Source of the DNA: Timema cristinae
Taxonomy: Eukaryota; Arthropoda; Insecta; Phasmatodea; Timematidae
DNA length: 64,000 bases
Assembly (NCBI GenBank): GCA_039000515.1
Contig: JBCFYV010000012.1
Coordinates: 84,749,784 to 84,813,783 of the forward strand
Reading direction: 5' to 3'
The notes under the pieces were generated by a model. That model had not been told where the DNA came from, did no database searches, and saw nothing but the letters and a program-made list of their open reading frames with translations. A program made the translations under genes and the position numbers. Shown piece after piece: positions 35,501 through 47,600 of this stretch; the first letter of the stretch is position 1, and each line of letters opens with the position of its first letter.

Positions 35501-35732
35501 CTACTAAGGACTTGCTTCTTAGCACTCTTCGCCTTGGTCAACGCTGAAGACTCGTGACACCTTTGAGACTAGAGTTATGTTCGTGGTGGGATTTACATAA
35601 TGTGCAAAGTGAATTATTCAGAGTTCAAGAGTGAGTTCAGGTAGCCTTAAAGTTGTGTTAAGACTAAAGAGCCTTAAAAAAAAAAGTTTGAAGATATTTT
35701 TCCTGCACTATTTTGTAACAGCTTGTTTACTT

Positions 35733-37012
35733 GTACATTTAGGGAGATCGAAATGTAGCAAGTTGCTTTCTCTCTGAACCCTTGTGATAAGCAACTCTAC
35801 CTACATGAATGCAAAGCAGATTGCATAGCTCCAAACAAAGCCAAAGTTAGAGAATACCCAACTTAAATCCATAAATAATTTCTTGACTATGAAACTGATA
35901 ACATATTTCGTCTGTGGTTTATTTTTAGCGAGGCATAGGAGGGCAGAAGGGCAAGGGGTGTGGGAGATTGCTTGTCTCCAAACGGGTTTTGGTTAGCAAT
36001 ATTTATTTTACATTTTCATTGTTATTTGATAACATGAATTTACAGTTGAATATCTTCACCCTGGCAGATTAAGGGTTGGGGGGAATAATGTGTTGCCTAA
36101 TTGTATCAGGCATTGATATATCTGTGACAGGGCAAAGGTGGGTAAAAGGGCAGGGATGGTAGATGCAATTTGATAACTGGTTTGGTTTAAGATGCTTTTT
36201 TACATTGTCTCTCTTTTATTTGATAAAATTAATTAAGACAATTTCAGCCAGATGCTATTTTACTCCAAATATTCGTTGATTCATTAAAGTATTTCTATTT
36301 ACCGTTTCCTTTTACTCAATCTCTCATCTATTTTTCACTATCCTAGCAATATTCCTAGTTATAAATTGTATCACCTCTTTGGTGTGTATTTGGAAAGTTC
36401 CTTTTGTTTTGTTTTTTTGTTTTTAAGAATTGAAGGGGACGATTAGTTTTTGTTTTATTATGGGCGTCGCTTTTAAAAAATTGTATTAATGTCGGGATGT
36501 TAAACGTTCACAATCATGAGGATAAAAAAAGGACTTGTTCTACAAATTATTACCAGTTTGAACTATAAAAGATGTACACAAGGGTCTTGATTGTAGCTTG
36601 AAGAGATTGCGAGAACATTCATATCTTTCAATAAATATAAAGATATGTATGATTGAATTTTCAACTACAGAATGTCTTGGGTGAGAAGTTCCAATTTTTT
36701 TTATACTACAACAAATCTGGGATAGCTTAAAAAAATAAATAAATAGGTAACTATGAGCAGCGTGGCTATTTTGTTTTAGACTCAAAGAAATCTAATTTGG
36801 TTAATGGTAAATATTAAACTTTCAGTGCCATAATTTTAGACATGGTTGAACTTAAATATATATTATATATATATATAAAAACAAATATATACATATATTT
36901 GTTTTTTTCTTGAAATGTTTCAAAAGTTTTTTTTATCTAATGATTTAAATTTAATCAAGATTGTGAGATAATAATTATTACTTTGATAATAAAACAAATT
37001 ATATATATATAA

Positions 37013-37055
<43 letters not shown>

Positions 37056-38984
37056 TGTGTGTTTATGAACAAAAAAATTTCACTTTGTTTCAAGTTTTTA
37101 AGTAAATTTTGTTAACCTAGATATGTAAATTAATGGAGCTCCACAGGTAGGTTAAAATTCAGATTACATAAATAACCAAAAGCATAACATAAAATTTAGG
37201 TATAAGTGCATTTCTTATGTGTTTTTTTTTACCGCAAGCCTTATCAACCAGCTTCTTGTTGTATCATGTAAAATTGCTACAGCAACCAGACAGGCAAGGA
37301 GAAGGGGTTTCATAATAATGTGTTTAAACCCAGTAGTCTTGAGATAAGGTTTCTCGTGCAGCTGAGTTGATTTTTTTAAACTTTTTTTTTTACAATCAAA
37401 CGAGATATTCATGTATCCACCTGTCCAAATATAAGACAATTATATTATATACTACTATAAAGCCACATGGCCGACTCACTCACTGACATTAATGTTTACC
37501 CACTTCCAAATGAGCTAGAAACTTGAAATTTGGCAAACTTATATCTTCTAGCCTGTAAGCGACGGGAAAATTCTAAAAAGTTGCATTACCTTATAAAGCC
37601 AAAAGAGATTTTCCTTAAAATAAGTTATTATGAGACAAAACCAGTTCTTGAATAAAAACAGGATTCAAATATCAAAATGTTAAAAATATTAATTTATTGC
37701 ATTTATTTATTTATAAAATTAGTAAGTTTATTAGTATCAAATATTTTAATTGGGACCCATAGAATAAATCTTTGGTAGTTTGATAAAAAAAAAATTTCAA
37801 TTCCGTTACCCATGAATACATTTTCACCTACTATAGTTTAGGTTTTATTGGGGTTAGATGCATGTAGTATAATAATTAAAGTTTGGTTGAATCCACTATT
37901 ATTTGTAACTGAATCTCCAATTTGCCTTTGAATCCCAAATCTTGAATCCAAATCCAATCTTGTAAAAAATTATGAACATAAGAGGAAATATAATTATAAA
38001 AGAATAATAGAAAAGACAAATAGTAATCTAAATGTTAACCAAACATTATAACATTCATACATTCAGTTAAGTGTTAAATTATTGGTCTGGGGCCTGCTTG
38101 TCAAGTTCACCCTATTATTATATTTGGTTCTGAATCACCAATAAGAAGTATCAAAGCTCTAAAACTAATTTCACTTGAAAAATTGAATTACTTAGTAAAG
38201 CCAGGCCTTGTGAGTCACATTATCACAAATAGTCTGTGATTTGAAGAAATATAGAATTGCCGAGATATCGGCAGCACCTACATAGTGAGCGGAAACACAA
38301 TTGATTGCTGTAGGTAAGTAAAGATCACATTTTCTCATAAATTAGAACTAAAATGTAAACTAACCATATTAAACTAAACGTGTTTGGCAAAACTAAATTT
38401 GCCTCTCCCTCTTACCCAAAACTGCCCCACCAAAGTTAAAAATTGGTGATTCATTTTATCAAATAAAATAAAGAAAATGTAAAATAAGTATAGTAAGCCA
38501 AACATGTTTGTCAGATAGATCTACCCACGTTCCCACACACCCTCAGGCCCTCTATTACCACAAGAAAATTTTAATAACTGTTAATATCTGGTTTTCAGAT
38601 TTTAGAACAAAATTATAAATAAAAAGAGTAAACCAAACATGTTTGGCTAGACACAATTACCCCTCCCACATGCATGCTAACCCTCCTCTGCCCAGCCAAA
38701 AATACCCGCTGGAAATACATGCTAATAAATAAGAACGAAAATGTAAAATAAAGCTAACCAAAGCCTGTTTTGTAACAAGAAATTCCCCCCTCCCCCCTCA
38801 CTCATCCCTGCTCTTAACAAAGATAAGCCACAGGTGAAATATTCTATAATTCCCAGTCAAGAAATTATTTATGGAATTAAAGGTTCTTCAAACTTTGGCC
38901 TTGCAATCATGTATGTAATGTTGCTTAATCACAAGGGTTCATAAAGCCAGCAGCTTGCTACCTTTCAACCTTGATTAAGTGTAC
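35733..38984. mobile_element. Fold-back element, about 3.25 kb, with long inverted arms holding subrepeats
   Basis: Left arm 35733-36240 and the reverse complement of 38270-38984 share, in order: GTACATTTA/GTACACTTA, GTAGCAAG(T/C)TGC, ACCCTTGTGAT, CCATAAATAATTTCTTGACT, then a 130-bp-type unit (GGTTAGC...TTATTTTACATTTTC...; complement CCAAACATGTTTGGC) repeated about twice on the left and four times on the right. The 2-kb centre is AT-rich with a TA/TG microsatellite (36990-37061) and no transposase frame. Confidence 0.7.
36990..37061. repeat. TA/TG/GA compound microsatellite
   Basis: TATATATATAATGTGTGTG, then (TA)n, then GAGAGAGAG, inside the centre of the fold-back element. Confidence 0.85.
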
Positions 38985-39601
38985 ATTTATATATTGAGAG
39001 CATTTTAACTTTTCTTTTTACACATAGGTTTATTGGTTCTTTTAACTTTGATAAACAATAATGAACACACAGCATTAATTGCAATTATGAATTATGCCAT
39101 CTAGTTTTACATTTTTATAATAATTTTAATTGTGACTAGGTATCTTAGTGACTTTCTCTCTGCTTTTTTATGTAAAGAAAATATCATAACTGTGAAAATT
39201 TTTGAGCTCAAGTATAAATGGATGATTTTTATTCTAGCACTAGAATTATTAAATTACTAAAATTATTGAATTACCAATCAACTGATTATTAAAATTCAAA
39301 AATTTTAAATTAAAAATATGCTAATTTATTTTTTAAGAATGTTTTAAATGATTACTAAAACAACTTTTCTTTTCAGTGACAAAATTATTCAAAAACAGTT
39401 AACTGATAGCTAATCAAAAAAATTCATACTTACAATACAATGTATGACTCGATTTAATAATTGCAATAGGCAATTACAATTTCATACAATCTGAACAGGT
39501 AGTAAGATGGAGAGATAAAAAAATATTAAGTTTTATGAGAAAATATGTACAAATGTTTCATAATATTTAATATTTCTACACTGGTCAAGTATATGTTTTA
39601 G

Positions 39602-40989
39602 CAGTGTCAGATTTCCCATTACTCTAAATAAGCTTAGGCTGGCCCTATTTAGGGGACAAAATAGAATAAAGGCAAACTTTTTTTTTCAATTGTGTTTCAT
39701 ATTTTAATATTTCATTTACCAGACGGAAGTGTATTGTCCTCTGCTCATTCCCCACAACACGATACCCATCAGGTCTTGCTCCCTTGCTTCCTCCTACCTA
39801 GTACCTAACAAGTGCTAGTACCAGCTTACAAACTTTGTGTTTATGTTCACAACACTGTGACACGTAACACGCTCTGAGTGACTCACTCCGAGATGAGTCT
39901 GCCACTTGCCAGCTAATTTATGATGAGCAGAATCAAACTCACCTCAATTGTTTTCTCTTTATTGTTTGTCTTGCTGGCAAATGCTTTTAATTTATGTTGT
40001 GTTAATGATCGCACATAGGATACAGATTCATTGGTGTGTCAGTGGCCAGTTCTGAATACAGTAGACCTATTTATTTTTGACTCGCATGTACACAGTACAC
40101 TTGGATTATTTATATTTGTGTGAAATTGTTAATGTGTCCATGCGTGTCATAGCGCTATTAACTATAATTATGTGCGAGTCTGCGTCCCACGTGTGTTAGT
40201 CAACGTGTTGATTGTTGTCGGTGCTGTTGCTCAAGTATTTACATAAGAAATGAGTAATCAAAGGGCAAGACTTAGTAGTGCTACCGACAGTAGCAATGCT
40301 AATGTGCATCATTCTTCATCTTCCTCTGGTAGTACTGACTTAGTTGTTCCTTCATTCACAGAAACAATGCTTTTAAAGCAACCTCAACTGGTGTTATTTT
40401 ATGTAACTGTGACAATAGCATTCCTCTAGCTCTATATCCTAATAATGATTGTAAAATGTACAATTGCAATAGGAGTGGGGCCTGAAAGTGGAGTTGCCAA
40501 TCACCAGATGCGTATTTTCACACCTTCTAAGGTCCCAGGCTTGTGGCGGGAATAATTACAAATTACGAGATTATGTGGCAGTTCACGGTGTTAAACAAAA
40601 CTTGGACGCAGACTTCGGTGATTCTAAGCGCAAGTATCTTGCTAAAGAAAGGAACATTACGAGGCATATCTTTTCCTCGAAAACTTAACAATGGGGAGAC
40701 ACAAGTAAGACATTGGTTGGTGTACTCGCCATCAAAGGGTTGTGTTTTCCGTGTATCTTTCCTGCTATTTGGTAAAGAAAAAAGTATGCTTACTTCAGGG
40801 TTCAATGTCTGGAAAAATGCCTGTAAAAGAGTACAAGATCACAAGAGTATATAAATGTATAATTTAAAAGTTCAATTTAAAACCAAAATTATAATGAAAA
40901 ACTTCTTTATCAAAGGCGGAAGGGTGTGTCGGGGAGAGGCTGTAATTCGTCAAGGGCCTACAGGTGGTAAGGTAGTAAATCCGGCCCTG
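39602..40989 (+). mobile_element. Internally deleted hAT element (ZMYM1-like) with 8-bp target duplication
   Basis: Ends CAGTGTCAGATTTCCC and GTAAATCCGGCCCTG (complement CAGGGCCGGATTTAC) are imperfect inverted repeats. The flanks are identical 8-mers TGTTTTAG (39594-39601, 40990-40997). Inside, from an ATG at 40250, is the N-terminal part of a ZMYM1-like transposase in broken frames: a Ser-rich head, then a TTF-type zinc-finger region around 40670-40855 (HWLVYSPSKGCVF, SGFNVWKNA). The catalytic and dimerisation parts are absent. Confidence 0.88.
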
Positions 40990-40997
40990 TGTTTTAG

Positions 40998-41573
40998 TAA
41001 TCACCTTATATTAAACTTCTGAATAATTAACTATTAAATGTATCTCTAAGCTGAACCGATAACTGAGCAATTAATTATAAATTAAAACTACCCATCTCTG
41101 ATGTGCGCTATTGTTTTCCAGGCTGTAAAGTTACAAAATGGGTCACCTGGTAAGCAAGTAGATATAAATGCCACAAATAAGTTATAAATGAAAAATTATA
41201 GCTGGTTTTTGTCATATATACATATATTTCATTTTATGTTTCAATAAACTAAGTTTTTACACTTAATTAAAACAAAGAACCTGTTTTTTTAAATATATTA
41301 TAATGTGCAAGGTAATGTGGCTTTATGTGCACACGGTTTAAAAGATTGTTAGTGTGTATCCACATGTAAAAATATTTTTATTGTAATCCCAATAAAACAT
41401 GATAAATAATTTACAAAACCCAACTTTTGTTTGGCAATGTACAATTTTTCATTCACTCTAAAACTACCCTCAACATTTGGTTTGATTTAATTTAATCTAA
41501 TACATCTTGTTTGGTTCTTGAATAAAGCAAGCAACATCATTCTGCAACACTGGGTAACATCAAGATGCAGCTA
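40998..41573. other. Spacer between hAT element and mRpL40 3' end
   Basis: AT-rich, nothing recognised beyond the hAT target duplication. Confidence 0.5.
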
Positions 41574-41579
41574 TTTATT
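41574..41579 (-). terminator. mRpL40: Polyadenylation signal of mRpL40
   Basis: AATAAA on the minus strand, overlapping the TAA stop of mRpL40. A site this close to the stop implies a very short 3' UTR, or that a later signal is used. Confidence 0.5.
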
Positions 41580-41691
41580 AGGACCATTTCTTCGACACAT
41601 CAATATATTCCCCATCAGGACTTTCATAGTCTTTGATGGGAGGCGTTCGGACAGGGCCGCAGGCTTTGAAAGGGATAAGTTTGGGATCAAT
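41578..41691 (-). CDS. mRpL40: mRpL40, last exon
   Basis: Acceptor TTGATTCCAG (minus strand), phase 0, 37 codons plus TAA. It encodes IDPKLIPFKACGPVRTPPI and DYESPDGEYIDVSKKWS, the conserved C-terminus of mL40 (the GP-x-x-TPP and Y-x-x-PDG-x-Y blocks). An AATAAA signal overlaps the stop. Confidence 0.93.
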   Translation of the reverse strand: MDPKLIPFKACGPVRTPPIKDYESPDGEYIDVSKKWS

Positions 41692-44600
41692 CTGGAATCA
41701 AGAACAACACTTAGACATGTTCTTAGAGTAAAGAAAAAATAAACATAACTATAAAGCTGAAGAAAGAAAATTTCCATAAAGATAGAAAATATATAAATTA
41801 TAGGATAACTGAAAAACTAGATTAAAATGTTCTGCAAGAACAGACAACTCGGTACTTAAAATTAATAAACTTAAAATTATACAGCCTAAAATACCAAGAT
41901 GAAGAGTAGAAATAGCATTTATACTGGTTGTCAATTACCAGAAACAAAGAAACAAGATGAAACATTCACAGAAATGCATCAACATTTTACAGGAGAATGT
42001 GAAACAATAATGCATAAACATCTCACAAATTTCAAACAATAGGGAAAAGAACTTCAACAAACTGGGTTGATCCATATAGCCAGACATGACCAACAATTCT
42101 GGATTGGTACAGACAACTATTGATCTACACAAATTTAATTTATGTGTTTTTGAAATAACTGCTCTAGCAGGCAAGGAGTATTACTTCCATTTTCAAATTT
42201 ACACTATCATTTGTTGAGAACCATAAATTTAAAATTACACGTAGATGATTTTGTGTAGAAATGCTGCCATAGAGCAGCCACAAATTGTCACTTTCAGATC
42301 AAATATTGATCTAAAGGGTTCATCCATAAGCCATGTAACTGTTGATGGGGGTAGATGTAAGCTCTAATGTCTATAATGGTGTTATATGGGAGGGGGAAGT
42401 GTTACATCATAGTGTTATGTAACACAGATCTTAAATTTACATTTCAGTGACCAAATGGTCAAAGGTGTCACCCTCGTGTTAGACTCGCCTGCTGAAGACG
42501 GGGAGATCAGTGTTCAAATCTCAATCAGGTCTAATGTGGGTGGTTTTTCCTAAATGGTCTCCCCCTTTTCTTCCACACAAATGGAAGTATAGTACATTCA
42601 CCACAGTTTTTTTATCTGAATGACAGTTGATACCCTCGATTCTTACTGGTATTGAAAGAATTGAGAATTCATGACTACCGCATACATATTGCTATCGAGA
42701 GGTTAAAGTTAGCTACCAGATAAAGGTTATCATTAATATTGTACGCGTATTATGAACTGAATTTATCTTCCAGATAGCTATCTGTAGGATAAATATATTT
42801 TTATGCAGAAAATGCAAGGTTGATACTGTTTTTACGGGTGTGTGCATGCGTAGAAGCCTGATGCTACCGCTACAACCTGGCGAGTGGCGAGAACACTCAA
42901 TATTTGTTAAATAATGGCAGCTTAACGAGTGTGAGTAAACAGTTGGAGTGACGTGGGTGCAGAAGCTAAGTTGTCTTGCAAGAACTAATTTCGATGTCTG
43001 CCCAAAATGTGGTAAATAGTTGGTACAACGTTTACAAACTTTCATTTAATGTACTCACATTTTGATAATTTGTTCTTATCTAAATATAACTCTACAAATA
43101 GCTTGTCAGTTTATATAAAAGTGTGAATTAAATGTTCTAACTTTATAAACTTGTAACTCGAACAGATAGGAAGACGCGGTGGTATGATTATTCTATATGT
43201 ATAGTTTATATGTATAGTTAGACCCTGGGCCTGTACTTACTAAATAAGTGAACAAGATTTTAACCTAAAAAGTGATACTGATAGGCAAAACCACATGAAA
43301 AACAATGTGTCACCATGGCAACAACCATTTTAACTTTCAGATAAAAAAATATAAATGTGATGGATACATACATTTTATCTGACAGATAAATGCTATCTGG
43401 CAGTCATAAGACGCACTTTTAACCTAACTACCAGATTGAAATATTTATCTGCCAGATTAAAATTTATCCAGGAGTCATGAAACAGGCCCTCAATAAAACT
43501 GGTAAGTAAATAAAATGGCAACATTCAAAATGGGTAATAATCAATTATCTCTCATATTAGTTTAGTTGTTGTTTTACTTAAATGCTGGCAAATTGTAAAT
43601 ATACCATAAAGACCCGAATAAAGTACGACCCCGAATTTAATATGACACTAACATTTTGAGGTGTTCTACATGAAAAATAAATTGTCTCGAATATAATACG
43701 ACCTGAAATGACAGTAGCAAGAAAACTCAAAAATTTTGACATACTTTTTTTTAAAGCAAAAGTTAGTGAGATTGTCAGAATATTTGATTCTAAACAAACA
43801 ATCGATATATAATATGTCCGTTGATTAGGGTTGGTAATTTTCCGTAATATATCGATATATCTATCATTATCAAATTAAAATGGCCTCTCTCATGTAATTA
43901 TATTATTTGTTCCTCTTAAATTTTTAATATTTTATTTAGCCCTTTGAATAAGAGAAGTTCAATCAAATTAGACAAAAATCAATGTAGTTAATAAAAATAG
44001 AGCAAAGAAAGTTATATTTATTTAATTCAATAGATTATCAATATATCATTGCCAAAGCTTCATCACTAAATTCTGGCAAGCTAACGCCCATACAATCAGT
44101 TATGGCAGACGAACGACTTACATCTTTTGAAACGTGTGTTATTTTTTCCATTATAAAATCCATAATTTATTGTATTACTTCTGAGTTTATTTGAATTTTT
44201 TATTTTGATTTTTAGTTTTGAGGACTCTTAGTGTGTTTAATAAATAATAATAAATACCTATATAATTGTGAGATTAAAGTTTAAAGTGGCCATGTGTAAT
44301 GGTTGAGTCAAAGTTTCGCATTGAGGGGTGGAGTAGGGTATAACGCATGTTAGATTTTCTATACAATAATGCTTGGAAAAATAATGAAAAAGGAAATGTT
44401 CAAAAATCAAAATCGAGAATAAAAAACCGAGGTAGAACTTAAGAATCGAAATTAAGTAAAACAGCTATTGTGACATCTCTAATTTTAAACATAATAAAAA
44501 TACTTATTCTTATTGTGGAATGTTATTTTTAATGTGTAATATAGTGCATACATCAATAGCATTTTATACAGGCATCATATTTACTTGGAAAGGAGAAAAT

Positions 44601-47600
44601 ATTAATTTTTTTATACAATAAATTATGTTATTATTATTTTATTGTAATTCAGAATATTTAACTGAATAAAATATTTCTATCCACTGTGTGAGTGCATCAG
44701 TGTATAGAAATTGTTTGCACCATGATCAATCACATGGTTTAAATTTGTCGGTTGCCATCTTGAACCTGTTGTTGTTAGACTTTTTGTGAAAGTGCTCTGA
44801 ATAATAATTTCTATAAATGGAATAAAAACGATAAATAAGCTTTGTGCCCAACCTCAAATAAATATAAATAATATTGTCCTAAATTACTGTAGTTAACCAG
44901 CACATTCATAAATTACCATCCGTTTTCATTAGTAATCCAAAGTGACATATGTCAACTGTTGGCATAGGGCTACATAAGGGACTATTTCAAGTAACTTTTT
45001 GAGCTGTCATCCAAGTAAACTATAGCCGTAAATGTACTTCAGATTAAGTTTAAAATGGATCCTTCCTTGACCCTACCACATTAAAGTAATTATCATATTA
45101 TAAGTGTATACCGTTTATAAACAGACCATTAGTCAAATGTCCAATTCTGAGTAAAATTAAGTGTGATTCTCTTTTTTAATCCCACAAAAGCTTCCATAAA
45201 AAATGGATAATTCACTCTTGATGTGAACATTTATGTAACACAGGTTGGAGGTGGAAGGGTCAGACTAAATGTCAACCCAGTGTTACATACGGTGGAGGGT
45301 AAAAATGTAAGAAAAAACCAATATGTGGTTTATGAATGACACCAAAGTTATCTTCCTATAATCTTGCCAACCATTTTGATAGTAGAAGCGATAGTTGTGT
45401 CTTTTCTCATTTTATTTTTATTGTGTTTACTGTCAATAAAAAATTAAGTTTAAAATAAAATACAGTGAAGTAAAGAATAATGATTAAATTATTATTTGTA
45501 GCATGTATGAAACAACTTGTGTATTAAGCCTGTTATAATATGATTTCCCCTAGCTGTGGTAATTCATTTTCTTTATTATGAGAAAAATATCTGTCTTATA
45601 CAGCCATTTTTCCATTTCCTAATAGACTGATATCTGGATGCAGCGGCTTTCCTAACCCCTCGGCTCCACATTCCCCAGAGTTGTCACCTGTATGGCAGCC
45701 TGGTAGAGGTCCTCTGACTCCTCCCTCAGCTCATCTAGTGCCCTCTGCTGTGAGAACAGGATTCTGTCTATTAGCTGTAGGTCCTGGAGGTGCATTCTGT
45801 ACCTATAGCGACACCACTCCTTCTCTGTCAGGACTCTTGACTCCTGCTCCTTCAGGGACAGGGCCGGCAACACACGCGTGCGGGTGCTGGAATTCAAACA
45901 TGCAGCAGTTCAGAAGACTAATATATGACATTTCATCAATTCATATTACCAACTGAGAGTCTCAGATTTTATAAGAAACCTTATTGGACTATCATGGGAT
46001 GCACGTGCCCCATGGTGGGTTCCCATTATTATAGTACATGCGTCACGATGAGCTACAATTATCATGTCCTTTCCCAGTGGCCGCTCATGACCAAGAAAAA
46101 GAGGTGGTGCACAATTCAAAGATTCTAAAATACGGTATATATAATGTTCATATAATTATAGTAACTATCTATATTTACATATCGTTTTAATTAGGCTAAT
46201 ATTTTACAACTGTGGTGTGTGTGTGTATGTGTGTGTGTGAAGCTTCAAATCAAATATAGGATTCAACTTTTGAAAGAAAAATCCATACTATACAAATACA
46301 GAATTTTGACAGTAAAAATATTGACAGCTAGAAATATACCAAATTTGTAGTCAATTACTGACATTCTAATCTGTTATGTACATTACAAATCAACATTAAT
46401 TTGGAAAAAATAATTGAACATACCTACATTATTACAATCTTTTACTTTGCTGGTGCAATAATAATACCTAATTAAACACCTTAGAAAAAAAAAGTACATC
46501 ATTAATGAAAACATTATTTACAAAACACCCAACAATTTAATCTTAAAAGCCTCAAGCTAATTTAAATAAACTCCATTCTTCTTTCTTTAGACCTTGGGAA
46601 TTTCTCAATGACTCTTAGAGTTAAGTCTGAAATGTTCATAATAAAGTTTCTCTCGACATACAGCATGGCAAACGCTGAAAACCTTTCCTGGTAAATACTT
46701 TTTCTTAAAAATGTTTTGACATGTTTTAGTGTAGAAAAACATCTTTCTGATTCTGCCGTTGTCATAGGGATTGTTATAATAATATTTAAAAGATTTAAGC
46801 ATTCTTCAAAAAATGCACTTAAATCGTTTCCATTTATATATGAGAACAGATTTAAAGTGCCAGTCATATTTTGAAATTCATTTGTGAAATAATAATACTT
46901 AGCTATGTGCGTAGTTTTTATGTATTTAAAATTGGGTATGAATTTCTTGTGAGTTCTAAATAAATATCAGGAGACAACTTACAATAATCAGAAAACATTT
47001 CTGGCAAAAAATTGTGGCAGTAAAGCTAAATCTGTCTTTTGCTTTACAGTACAATGTATTCACATGAGGCACTATTTTATGAAAAAAATGTTAGTCAAAA
47101 TATAATTCTTTAATGTTCTCTTCAGACCAGATGCTTGTTCAATTGTAGCTATATGTTTAATGTGATCTCTCGTTTCTATTGTATCCATGCACTCGAAAGT
47201 TCTCCTCTGTATTCGCAAACTTGTTTACTGTTCGAGAATGAAAGTTCCATCTTGTAGATGCTGACCGTTGTAATGAATTCCTCTCCATTGCAAGTATTGT
47301 TCTTAAATTTTATGATGATAAAAAAACTATAAAGGAATTCAATAACAATTTATTGCCCCTAGTGGACATGTTTGCATTTTGTCCACCCCTAACCAAACTT
47401 CCCTTTTCACAGAAAAACTACATATTTAGACAAACCATAGTGGGAAACTTCACCTGGACTGAAAGATAGCGCATAAACAAAATACTTAATCACAAAAAAT
47501 AAAAATTGGAGGCTCGCACCAAATACGTGGTTTCCCAAAGGGATCTTTTAAATCATAACCAGGTTACAAAAAAAAAAAAGATTTAGAATTTATTAGTTAC

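Noticed and set aside
45652..45687. C-terminus of mRpL40 at the stop near 45652
   Set aside because: A good phase-0 donor at 45688 and the conserved final exon at 41691-41578 show this is intron.
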